DNA of 64,000 nucleotides from Cinclus cinclus (lineage: Eukaryota; Chordata; Aves; Passeriformes; Cinclidae): assembly GCF_963662255.1 (NCBI RefSeq), contig NC_085046.1:101945324-102009323 (forward strand), written 5' to 3'. Within the stretch, counting starts at the first letter, position 1; each line of letters starts with the position of its first letter. The notes under the pieces are model-generated. The model was not told where the DNA came from, made no database searches, and saw only the letters and a list, made by a program, of their open reading frames with translations. Of the stretch, positions 13,268 to 25,400 are shown one piece after another. Made by a program: the position numbers and the translations under genes.

Positions 13268-16200
13268 AATATTAAGGACATGGCAATACATCCTAAGTAC
13301 CTATTGCCACACTAGATGGGTACCTTGGCAGACATGGATAGTGGAGAGAGAGACTTTACAGAGTCAGCTCTCATTTTCTTGTATCAGCTTACCTTCTAAA
13401 CCTGTCTGAGTAAGAAAGGGAACAAACTGCTGTTTAACATGCATACAAGAAAATTTGTTCTGCTGCTTATGGCTATGTAAGATTGAAGGATTTCTTTTGG
13501 GTTTATTATTAGCATAATCAGGAACATTGCACTCCATCATTTTGTGATAATAATCCTTGTTGTTACAGGGGGGAAATCGACAGCAGGATAAATCTTTTGT
13601 TCACTTCTACTGGGACAAAACCAAAATAATCATGTTCATAACAGATTTACTCTGGAGTTTACATCAGGGTAAATGAAATCAGAAAATATTGCAAACATAT
13701 GTATTATGGACAGTAATGGGTGCCAAGTGTAGAAAATGCAGTATTACCCCTTGAACTCAGTTTTACCTTTCACAGTATTATTTGGCTTCTTCTTTGCTCA
13801 TGTCAGCTGATCAGAAGGCTAACATCCTGTAGGAAAAAAAAGAAAAAAACCCAAAGTGAATTTTATATAACCAATTTCTTTAAATCCTTGGATTTCCAGA
13901 TTTCATGCTCCATCCAGTGTGATTTCTTATGAGATCCAAAATCCAGTACCTTTTAAATTGACAATGTTATTGTTGAAAGAGAAGTTAAATAGGACTGGAT
14001 TAGCATTTTTTCTGGCAAAGAGGTAAAATTATATTAACAGATTTTTTTCCAAGGACTCTGATACGTGTGCTTAGGGAGCAGGCAGTCTGAGAAGCAGTCA
14101 GAACCTCCAGAGAAGTGGTTCATCATTGCCTGGGTGGTGCTGAATGTACCAGCTTGTTTAAATAGAAAATGATTTTAAATATAAAAGGAGGCTTCCTCCA
14201 AGAATTGTTATATTGAGCATCACAAAATTGCTGTGGCTTTTTTTTTCTCCCAGAGAGCTAACCTCCATCTGTTTCTGAAAGAGCTTAGCATAGATGAAGT
14301 AAAAAATTATATTTCAGAGCATAGCTCTTTATCACTCCCCAGTTAATGGGGCTAAGAAAAGATTTGAGTAGATTCTTCTGACTGCAGTGCAAGCTCCAAG
14401 GAAACAAAAGGAACTGCCTGGAGATGTTGTGAAGGCATAGTTATTTGATTATAACTTAACCTCTTGCAAGCAGAAAGCAACAAAAGGACACACAACATGT
14501 AGGTCTTTAGAGAAAACGCTGGCATTTGGCAGGTCATATTTCAACTGAGTTCTGAAATCTGAAATGCTGTTAGGGAAGCAACACATTGGAAGGAACATAA
14601 GGAGAGAAAGCATTGGAAAATGCAGGAGACCAATAGTAAAGGAGAAGACATTGTAGAGAGCATGCAGTTTTCAGTTCCCACCTCTGGAACCTGGAGAGTA
14701 AAAGGAAGGAGTGGTTGTTTGGTATGTCCTTAACCAAGGTATTTGAAGGACTTGGGATTCTTCTCCATGTGTATCTGAAAGCACTGGAGAATTCAACTTT
14801 ATATTAAGCACTCAACTCCTTTTTATGCCTATTATTCATTGTAGCTGCAATGTAGATGGCTACTGAATATTTGTGGCTTATGGGGGGCTATGCACGACCT
14901 TCTCTCTGTTACCTGACAGCCTCTGAGCAAACTGCTGTTTAGCAAAACTCTCTTCTGTCCTGCTAGGGGTTGTTAGCAAACACATTGCCTCACTTCCCTT
15001 TGTTTCCGTGTCTCAGTGAGTGCAAATGAAGGAAGGTCACACAGTGGATAAACATTCAGTGCATCTTGCTTATCCAGCCCTCCATTTGATAGTTCTATGT
15101 GTTTGTTGGTTGGTCTGAACTATAGAATTATTATTTTCTGAACAGGCTAACTTGTTCAAAAATATATTTTGATCAGGGCAAAGAAATATCTCTTTTCAAT
15201 AGCTGAGTTCAGTAACAGAAATATTTGCTCCCTCCCACTCCCAAAAATCAAGCTTCAGGCATAAATAAACCATGAAAAGATCAAAAAGTTAAAAGCGAAT
15301 GAAAACCTGTATCTGATAATAGACAATTTTCAGTGTACCTGTCTCTGCTGGTAGTACGTGAATCCTTTAGTAAACACTCCCACACCACTCCAAAATGTAC
15401 ATAAATGAATACCACCTATAGCAAATAATCACGTATGTTGCAACCACAGTTTTATTAATGCTATTAATGCTATTTTATACACTCACAAAACATATGGCAA
15501 GTTCATACTTTTAAATTGGCTAAATCTCTCTTGTTTGACAATGTTGTACTTGCCCTGAACTTCCAGAAGAATTTATGGAAGTTTGGGTCTCCCACCTTCA
15601 GGGCAATCACTTAGAAGTGTCTTGGAGGGGCTGGGTATTTAGCAACAGATCAGCATTTCTAGGGGCAGAAGTCAAAGCCTAACATACATAGCAGTGCCAG
15701 CAGCATAAGCATGGCTGTGTCACTATTCAGCTAAAACGGGGAGAAAGGATGCATTTAAGGAGACACAATACATTTCTCTGGCTGACTTGGCATAACCTGA
15801 TGCAATTTTCCTTTCAATTTGCTGCAGTCCCACGTGTAGCTCAAATGGAGCAGTAACACTTGTATCTACAGCATCTGTATCAGTAAACTTGCTTGGACAC
15901 CGCTGGTTTCTTGGAGTGGGGAGGGAGGTTCTTTGGTCATTTGAGGTGTGTTTTTTAAAGTGCAGCCTTTGCTGTTACTTCAGGATAAGTGGCATCATTT
16001 ATTTAACTTTTAGTTGGAAGTATTTTTACCTTATTATGTCCTTATGGTTTGGCTGAAATGTGTTTACTGGAACAGCAGGAATGTTTTCCCATTCTTAGTA
16101 AGCTGAGAGCAAACAGAAGAGAAGGTAAGATTTTGGAGTTTACAAAAAACTTGTTGCTGCATGACATCTTTTTACTGCTAGTATTACTGATGCCCCTAAA

Positions 16201-17102
16201 CCCTCTGTCTGCACTGCCACACCCACTTTGAAGGCACACTGGAAAGTTTCATCTTTCAGTCTAAAATATCATCAGCCTAGCGATCAGGAAGATAAAGCCA
16301 TTACAAAAATCAGTTCACTGGGGTTAAGCGAGTGCCACTCAGCTTTCAAATACCACATTGTGAGGTTCCCATAAATGAAGGGAGAGGAGGAGGGGGAAGT
16401 TTGTTCTCTCAGTGTCGCAAAACCCACGTTCCTGCCCTAGGAATGAACAGGAGTCCATGTCCACTGGGGAGAGGCAGCTGCTGAGGAGCTTCAAGATGGT
16501 TATAGTCAGCAACCAGCACTCCAGGGCAGTTATTAGAAATACTTGCCTAGAAATCTTGGTGACTTAACCAATTTAGCAAAAATCTTGAATTTGCTTCTGG
16601 ACACAAGCAAACAAGAAACCCTTTAACTCACTTCCATGTACAGAGTGGAAAAAAAGGGGAATGAAGCCTTGCAAATTGACCTGGTACACTCAGTATGATT
16701 AGTGCAGAAATCACACAGCCTACACTGAGCAATTCTGTTCTTCTTTTGGATATCTGCAGAAATGGCTGAGAGCAAAATCATCCTCCTCCTCAGCCATCCA
16801 GAATGTTCAGCAAAGGAGCATTGTTGCTAATGGTATTTGATTTCTAATACCTTTTAACTTAGTAAGAATGGGGACAACCTCTAGAGACAGCAGTAAAAGT
16901 TTCTGAAATGTGGGTGATAAAGATGCTGAAGTCTGTAGATATAAATGGTTTTGAATGAGGGAGACTGAAAACAGGAACAATATCAGCTGAGCTTACTTTT
17001 GGAGTTCTTCAATTACACTTTGTGAGGGAGAAGAAAGGAGAAAGCTTATTTTATGCAAAATCAGAAGAAAGCTTTAAGCATTTGATTTTTAAAAAGTAAA
17101 CC

Positions 17103-17121
17103 TTATTATTATTATTATTAT
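17103..17121. repeat. (TTA)6 microsatellite
   Basis: Six perfect TTA units. Confidence 0.95.
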
Positions 17122-17367
17122 ATAGTTAAAAGCTGAAAATGATAGCTTCTAAGAAACTTTTTTCCCTCATAACAAACAAAAAACTGAAAAAAGTCGACTA
17201 AATTTAGAACCCCTCTGTATCCAAAGCTGAAAATTCTGAATAGACCAGTAAGAGTAAATAAAAAGCAGTTTTGCACTGAAGAAGAAAAGTATAATTTTTG
17301 CAATTCAGCAGATTTAAAAAGAGTTACAAGGAACAGAAAATACAGGGGGAGAGAATGAGAGAAATGT

Positions 17368-17413
17368 GAGCACACATGTGCATGCATGTATGGGTACATG
17401 CATGTATGTGTGC
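17368..17413. repeat. CA/TG/CATG-rich alternating stretch
   Basis: A degenerate run of alternating purine and pyrimidine with repeated GCATG and TGTATG words (cacacatgtgcatgcatg and onward). It is a decayed microsatellite. Confidence 0.6.
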
Positions 17414-17736
17414 TTTCAGAATGAATTGGGAATAGATAAAAAATGCAATATACAACTGACCTTACTGCTGCAGTCTCAATAGATAAGGCAGTTGCACAGG
17501 AGTTGTCAGATTTTAGCTGCCTCTACTGAATTCCTCTTTATCTACAAGTACCCCATCTTCCATTTGAGTCAGGAGAGAACTTTCATGCTTATTTTCTTAG
17601 AAAGTACCAAAATTCACATAGGCATATTTTGGTGTTAGGCATGTCCATAATTTAGTAGCATTAGCACTGCTACTGTTATCACTATGTATCTGATAAACAG
17701 GTATTCTGCTTGAATGCAATGCAGAAGTAAGTTTGC

Positions 17737-17772
17737 TTATAAATCATAAAGATTTTATAAATCATAAAGATA
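17737..17772. repeat. 18-bp tandem duplication
   Basis: ttataaatcataaagat plus one base occurs twice. Only the final base differs. Confidence 0.97.
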
Positions 17773-18217
17773 GTGGAAACACTTCCATGGATTTCCTGCT
17801 ATAAGTGTAGCAATAAAACAGCAACCATCACCAGCAAATCAAAGAAAAATGAGCCCAAATAAATTAATATTTTGCTGCATTTTATTGACCTGTAAGGAAG
17901 TCTAACTGAAATGAGCTGGTGGTACTGGGGTTAGCAACATTTAACATGCTCTGCATGATATTCATCACCATCTGTCTGAACAATACCACGAGGAAACTCA
18001 TACCTAGTGCTAAATTAGGGTGAGGCATCAATGCATTGAATGTCATGGATGACACTGTCATGCAAGGCTTCACAAGCAGGAGAAATGGCTTGCCAGGAGA
18101 ATTCTGAAGTCCAACAGCAGATGCAAAGTCCTTCCCCGAGATGGAGTAATCCTGTGCTGTAACACAGCCTTGGGACTGCCAAAAAGGCAGTTCTGCAGAG
18201 AACAGCTTGAGGCCTTT

Positions 18218-18845
18218 GGTGATGGCAAGTTGCACAGGAGCCAGCAAAGCACCCTTGCAGCAGTGCAGGTGCACCTCTTGTTGGGCTGCTTTAGCCCAGG
18301 TGTAGACAACGAGCTGGGAAAGATGATTATTCCCATGTACTGGAGGGGCTTCACAGGAAATTCTGCACTCATTTCAGGGACACCCAGCTCAAAAGAGACA
18401 TGGACAAGCTAGACCAGGTTCAGTGGAGGACCATCAAGCTGCTTGACAGCTGGGGGACATGACATGTATGGAAAGGGACCTGGGGTTGAAGGATTGGAAG
18501 TCTAGTGGAGTGCTAACTACCTTCCACTGCCTAAGGTGGAGTTAGAGAGAAGGGAAACCAAACCCCTCTCAGAGGCACAAAGAGAAATAGAATAACTAGT
18601 TTGCACCCAGGGAAATTTGGACTGGATATTAAAAACGGTTTTCAGTGCAGAAAAAGTGCTTAAGTCTTGAAGTGGAGAAAGTTTGTGGAAACTCCATCAC
18701 TGGGGATTTTAAAGTTTGATGGGTAAAGGCCCTGAACAACCCTAATTGGACTTTGAAATCACTTCTGCTTTGCAGCAAGAAGTTGGACTGGTTGACCACC
18801 AAAAATCCCTTCTGATAGAACCTTTCTATGATATTATTCTTCTTT
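18218..18845 (+). mobile_element. CR1 LINE, 5'-truncated 3' end
   Basis: The sequence follows the well-known avian CR1 3' region. It begins with a gccagcaaagcacccttgcag stretch near 18240. A segment on rival lines (acccagctcaaaagagacat, then a 'gacaagctagaccaggt' motif) lies near 18385-18420. The 3' end has ttggactggttgacc, then ccttctgatagaacc and tctatgat near 18784-18835. It is diverged and carries internal indels, so it is an old, dead copy. The 5' boundary is approximate. ORFs on either strand here are fragments of this element, not genes. Confidence 0.8.
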
Positions 18846-21752
18846 GAAATTATTTATTCACATGGGCAATTTAACTGACCAGGAAGAAAGGAAAACAAAA
18901 GTTTACAAAATCCTATAAAACTGAGCAGAACTAATTAGAATTAGAAAACAGTTTCTACAAGCCTGTTCAAAATTCCTGAGTCATATCCATATAGCTAGTT
19001 TAGCCAATGCAAGAGCTCCAAAGATTAGTAGATTATGATTAACACACAGGAAGGAAGTTTAATGTAACAGTATGGTGTGGGTTAGTCCAAGCACCGGGAG
19101 GCAGGACACATTTATGTTTTCTGCCCTGTCGCTTTTGGGAGGTTGATTAAGCGCGGTGTCTGAGCGCAGGTTTGCATCCTGACAGTTTGTCTTGGGGTGT
19201 GAAAATTTGAGCCCTAATTCCGCCTTTGAAATATGATGAGCCTGTAGGCTTTCAGTGGAATAAAAATGTGGATCTGGGATATGAGAAGAGGCTTGCCTAT
19301 GCTAAGAGACAGAGCAGAGTTTTCCAAGCAGAGTTTTGCCTTAGGTCTACTGTTCTTGAGACAGGAGAAGTGGATGAAGCACACTTTTATTCCTATCCTC
19401 CCAGGATTTACAGTCTAACACCAGCTGAAAGTGGTTATGGACAGACTTTCTTTCAGAAAGAGCTGGGCAAGGCACAAGACACTTATTTTCTCTTTATACA
19501 TTAGTAGCAGTTAGTGAGCTCTTTGTGGAAACAAGTGTTTACTCGAAAGCTATTCACTCTATCCAACCCCTACAAATGAAGACTGTCTAATGTCTTAGGA
19601 CATTTGCTGGTTGTCAGTCTGCAGCTTTGTGAGGGCAGGAGAAAGAGAAAGGGAGGCATTCCCAGCTCTGCTGTGAGAGTTCTTCAACTGATGAGAATAT
19701 AATTCTTTATTTTTAGTTTAAAGGGAAGAGTTGGTCAATTCTCAGAGGATTATGTTTTGCTATTACACATACACAGTTCTAATAAAGGCTGGCTCTGCGG
19801 TCCTACCTTATAGTTTTTGACTGGGTAACTAGTTACTCAAGGACATATGCAAGCCAGAGAGCTTTACAGATGGCTTCACAGAAACCAGCAACCCCAAGGT
19901 CAAGTATACAGGGAGCATTATGCAGATCCAGCAACCCCATCCTTGCATGATCCCATGGCCACTGTGGGCCATGAGGTGCAGGAGGAGGAGGTCATTCATT
20001 TCACAAGTACAGCCAACTTTTCCTTCATGTTTACTTCCTTGATGCAGGGTACAAGGGAACGTGCAGCACTGAGTGAACCCGTAAGTAGTGACTGTGCTAC
20101 AGAAGAGGGGTGGGAGTAATAGTTCCTAAATGGTTCCTTAGTAAAGACGTGCTAGAGTGTTCTTTTCTGGTAAACCTTTGCCTGTGGTAATAGTATTAGT
20201 GAGTAGTTTAGTGTTCTTGGCTGTCTTCTATTTTGGCAGTGGCAGCATAAACCAGGACTAGTTCCTTTCCATGAAATGTTAGTTTTATCTGTGGAAGTCC
20301 CTACATACCTATCTCCAGTGTGTTTTAGGTTTTTTATGTTGACTAAATTATAGTCTCTTTCCACTTTATCTTCTAGACAGCATATTTACTTATGTAGCAA
20401 ACTAAACAGAGAAATATTGTCCCTGCTACCAGACACTTGATCTATTAATACCCTGTGACCTCAATAATAAAACACTTCAGGTTTGTGATAACAAATATCT
20501 GCTTGGGCTGACTACACAAATAATACTGATTTGCCCCTTTGCAAAGGCCTTGTGCAACATTGCCGAATATATTGCACGCTTATTACAAATTCAGGAGTAT
20601 TTATTGATTGAAAAATAGTCAGAATCCAAAGTGTTAACAATGAACTTACCTGAAATGAGTGTCTTTTTTTTTTTTTCCCAAGAAACATGGACCGAGATGA
20701 TTGCTTGAGAGACAGGAGTGAAATCCATGCTGTCTTAAATTTCCATTTTCATGAAAGTAGGCCCTTACTTCCAATCTGCTTATGTTCTTCAAAACATGAT
20801 ATACCACATCTTTTCTTTCACAGAGGTGAAGCCCTGAGCCTATCAAATGAGGAAGAATGTGAATTAAGATAAGCTAGGATGTATTTTTAAAACTCGCTTC
20901 GCCAATGGGCTTCAAGCTGTAACTTGCCCCAGTTACTCTGACAACTTCAATCAACCTAGAAGTTCATTATTTCTTTTCAATTTATAAAGCAGAAGATAAT
21001 CCCTATGAGTTAAGATAAATCCATAGGCAGTGCTCACTTTAGTTCTAATTAGAATCTGCACGTTTGTTGTGGAAAATGGAAGTTGTGTGATTCAATCTTT
21101 CGTATTGACAACACTGACCATATTATTTCTGTATTATAAGTTTGCCTTTCACATGTATAGCAATATAAAAAGGATTATTAACTTAAATCCTGTATTACAA
21201 ACACTGATCCATACAATGAAGCAATTACATTACAGCAGTTTAATATATAGAGGCATAGAGCTCTTTCTAGCACAGTCAATAGCAATTTAGCCATTAACTT
21301 AAATGAAAGCAAGATTAGGTCTAAAAGAGGTAAAATGCATTTTTTATAGCTATAGTTAATGACAATGTCAAAGTAAAAATAATGAGTCAAATAATTCATT
21401 GTGTACAAATGCCACTGGTATCTAAAAAACCCACTCAAACCAAACCTCTTATTGTTAATGGCATTTATATCATCAATCAGAATATTTATAACATCTGGAG
21501 AAGGTAATAATTGCTTCAGCTTGGTTCTAGACTTTATCTTGGATTTAAGTCCAGCTAGTAATTATCAGATCCTCAGAGACATCAAAACTCTGCAAGTTGC
21601 TGGGACTGTTGTACCTACCAACTCCCCACGTGTGAGGAACCTGATGCAGTAGATGGTCTCTGAAAGCACCAGTTGCCATTAGCTGGAGCTGACTGTCTAC
21701 ACAAACTGGAGTACTCACTGGTTTTCCTTTAATGAAGTTATTCTTCTCAATT
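18846..21752. other. Intergenic between two CR1 copies
   Basis: Unique sequence. A small cluster of five CpGs lies at about 19097-19167 just before a 92-codon plus-strand ORF (19226-19504), but nothing recognisable is encoded. Confidence 0.65.
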
Positions 21753-21753
21753 T

Positions 21754-21808
<55 letters not shown>

Positions 21809-21822
21809 TATATATGCATATG
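21753..21822. repeat. (CA)n(TA)n(CA)n compound microsatellite
   Basis: About 70 bp of strictly alternating purine and pyrimidine: CA units, then TA units (21776-21795), then CA again, then TA and GCATATG. It directly precedes the truncated 5' end of the CR1 copy. Confidence 0.97.
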
Positions 21823-22483
21823 GTGTATGGGGGTCCTGGTCAATGGCAAGTTGAACATGAGTCAGCAGTGCCCTGGCAGCCAGGAGGGCCAGCCCTGTCC
21901 TGGGGCAAATCAGACAAAGCATCACCAGCTGGGCAAGGGAGGGGATTGTCCTGCTCTGCTCTGAGCTGGGACAGCCTCACCTCCAGTGCTGGGGGCAGGT
22001 TTGGGTACCACAGTACAAGGAAGATAGTAAACTCTTAGAAAGCACCCAAGGGAGGGCAATGAGGACAGTGAAGACCTTGAGGGGATGCCAAATGAGGAGC
22101 CACTGAGGTTGTTCAGCCTGGAGAAGAGGGGACTGAGGACAGACCTCATGGTGGTCTGTACCTTCCTTGTGAGGGGAAGAGGAGGGCCAGGCACTGACTG
22201 TGCTGACCAGTGACAGGACCTGAGGGAATGGCACAAATCTGTGCCAGGGGAGGTTTACATTGGATATTAGGAAAAGGTTCTTCCCTCAGAAGGTGCTTGG
22301 ACACTGGAACAGGCTCCCCAGGGAAGTGGTCAAAGCACCAAGCCCAACAGTGTTCAAGAAGGGTTTAGATAATGCTTTTGGACACATGTTGTGATTCTTG
22401 GGCCTCTCCTGTGCAAAGTAGAGAGGTGAACTTCAGTGATTCTTATGGGAGTCTTCCAAGTCAGAATATTTATGATTCTAGGA
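21823..22483 (+). mobile_element. CR1 LINE, 5'-truncated 3' end
   Basis: It starts with gtcctggtcaatggcaag, then aacatgagtcagcagtgccc. It continues through ttcagcctggagaagaggg (about 22118), gaccagtgacaggacctgag (about 22205), ttggatattaggaaaaggtt (about 22259) and tggaacaggctccccaggga (about 22305). It ends in tatttatgattcta, the CR1 3'-terminal motif. It is better preserved than the copy at 18.2 kb and appears to be a different CR1 subfamily. The 5' end abuts a CA/TA microsatellite. The 104-aa and 85-aa minus-strand ORFs here are antisense artefacts. Confidence 0.9.
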
Positions 22484-25400
22484 TATATTTCAGGCTGAAA
22501 GCTCTTACTTTGAAGATTGGAAACTGAAGTTCAGTTCTCTCCTCTGTTGTGACTGTAATTAAGGAATGACTGGCCTAACTCATAAACTAGACAGGGGTGG
22601 CAGGTCCCTATCCACTTGCTGTTTAAGCAATTATATCACACACACAAAAAAATGAACAGGTGAAAAATGAGCACAAAAGATCCTACCTGTACATGCAGAA
22701 GACCTACATGGTCACGTATAAGTCAGATGAAGGAAGTTTTTACTAATGACTCTCACAGATGTGTGAAACTCTTGTTCAAGAAGAAATGTCTTTACCAACA
22801 AGTGCTAAGGGGTTCCAGCTTTGCTTCTCCTTAGCTATTCCAGGCAATCAGCTTAAATTGAACATGTAGCAGGATTCTCTGTGATATGAAAAATTAGAAT
22901 ATTGATTTTCACTGGCTATGGAAGAGAAACGAAATTGTGTTTCTCATAGCTGGTACTCTGACTTCTGCACAGTGTTAGACTTTCTAATCACATCAGGGCT
23001 CTTGACAATTTGAATACAGGTTTCTGGCTCCACCTCTACATGAGGTAAACCTGCACTACTTCTCACTTAAATTACTTATAAAATATGTTAGTTTCCTAGA
23101 ATGGCAGCTGTAAGCGTAAAACAAAGGCTGGGAACTACTAGGAAACATACACAAGACTTGGCAGAACTGGGAGTGAAATGCTGGCTTCCAGCTCTGAGCA
23201 GAATCCCAGAGGCTATTAGGCATTTTTTTATTTTTGCAGAACATTTCTTGTCTTTGCAGGAGATGAGGCAGCCAATATAAAGAAAATATGGCATAATCCA
23301 TTATTCCTAAGAAGAATGAAAATGTCAGTGTTTTCTGTCCCAAGGAAAAGTTTGAGATCAAATAAGAACCAAACCTGCTTCTTCATGTATTTGAAACCAA
23401 ATATTAGAAAGAGGGTTTTTTTGGTGCTTGAAAATATCTTTTATTCCTCCCTTATGGACATTGCTGAAAAAAATGAGTGGGTGGTGATGTATTCAAAGCA
23501 TGTCTTGTCATGTCTAATTAACTATATAAAGAAATCAAATAGCCCTCTTCTTCAAATATGTAAAGGACATTAATAAGAATTTATTATTTTATTGATAGAG
23601 CTGGCTATTGGCTAAGAGAAAAACACTATTATTGAAGCTTGTCAGGACCCAGATTTTCCAAAATGTTATGGAGGACCATCATCACTCAGCTGTCTAAAAC
23701 AATCCTCAATCAAGTGATTAAATAGAAACAATATCAATATAATAAAATACTGTAAAAGAATATGCCTCATAGTTTGAAAAACTGCTCATGGGATTTTATT
23801 TTATAACTGTCGTGATTTTTCTTGGGTTTTTTTAATCTTACAAATGGAGATCATTCTCTTATGATAAAGTTCTAGCCAATAGACATTGTCTGTTAATTAT
23901 TTTTATAACATATTCATTGCAGAATTTGTTCAAGTAAGAAGTTATTGTTTAATTTCCATGATGGATGTGCTCATTTCATGAGCAGTAGATTAGTGGAGAG
24001 TATACAATTTGTATTAACATGCATATGTCATTAAAGAATACATTGTTTTCCAGCTGTCTTCAAACAAAAGCAAGCCAATGAGATTCTGATTTGCTTTTTC
24101 AACATCTACTCATGTGGATAGTTCCAGTTCATATTAATGTAAGGATTACATAATTCAATCTAAAAATTTTGCATTTATTTTGCTTTGTTTTGCCTGATTT
24201 TTTCTTCTGTGTTCATTCTCTTAGAAAACACACAGTTTTTTCTTGAGGTTGCTTTCATAGTAAGATTAATTTTTATTCTAAATGCAGTCAGACACAAACC
24301 AAAAGGGCAGCACATCTTGCCTAAGAGGATGAATATTTCTGTGCTGTGAGGGAAATTCCTGGATTTCAAAGGGAGGAACTAACTGTAGGTCCTCACTCTC
24401 TAAATCCCTTAATGTTGAAAAACTCCTATAACAAGCAAGAGGACCAAACATTTATAGGGTGTCAAAAGGGCAGCACCTACTTTTAGAATTTCATGCCACA
24501 TTAATAGTTCCTATGCTTTGCATGGTCCTAGCAGCCAGGAGCCTCCTGCACCTGCAGCCATGGGTATTCCCATTTCAGCCAGGCTACTGCTCCCATGTGC
24601 ATCCCCAAGTTTTATCATGCCTTGTGGCTCAGTGAGGTTTAGAATTCTGGAAGACATGCGGGGCTCAGACAGATACAAAATCTGTCTTGAGTTGCAGGGG
24701 CTCACTCATGCCTTCTTTCTCAAAGCTACAAGCAAAGGTGATGAAGAATCTAGTACTTTCAGTGATCCTCGTGCCCGCCAGATCTAGGCAGGGATATGCT
24801 GAATTTCATTGTGTCACCGTGCAAGAAAATCAGGGCACAAAGGAACCCCTCAACAAGATGATGGGCAGCATAGTTTGTCTCACAATGACAGTAGAGCACT
24901 GATTATGGTTTACCTCAACAACAGAAGGTGAGAAGAACTCCAGCCTTCCACAACATAGATATAACTTTGGTTATCAAATTTAGTGTCTAATTTCAAAACT
25001 ATAGCAAGCACTTAATCCTGGTGGCATTTTGCCACCTTCTTTTGATATAAAGTACTGGGAAGATGAGGTGCAAAGAAGAGCAGTGCCTCAACCACCTGAG
25101 GGGATGCTGACATCCAGGACCTCAAGCCAGGCTTGCTTTGAAGGTCACTATTATTTCTTTACTCTTCCCACATTTCTACAGCAAGAGATAAAAATATGCT
25201 ATGGGAAATCTCAGCTTGGTGGGAAGGTTTCCTACTACTCAGACAAATATAAACTGTACCAGTATCCACCCCTCCCACGTTCCTTCCGTGCTCCAGAGTA
25301 AAACACTGTGCCCAGCTCAAGCACAGGAGATATGTGGGTCACTACCCTCAGACAAGAGCTCTACCTGTTGGATTCAGGGCCACAGCAGCTCTTGCTAACA

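Larger units (their letters stand above)
1..18217. other. Intergenic, mostly unique sequence
   Basis: I see no coding exon, RNA gene or well-preserved transposon here. Listed items are short repeat traces (224-280, 10415-10500), homopolymers, two tandem duplications and a palindrome. The many ORFs of 60-145 codons lack Kozak, domain or family support. The longest, 222 codons on the minus strand at 5348-6016, is discussed separately. Confidence 0.7.

Noticed and set aside
21922..22236. Minus-strand ORFs of 104 and 85 codons
   Set aside because: They are antisense to a CR1 3' end whose landmarks are on the plus strand.
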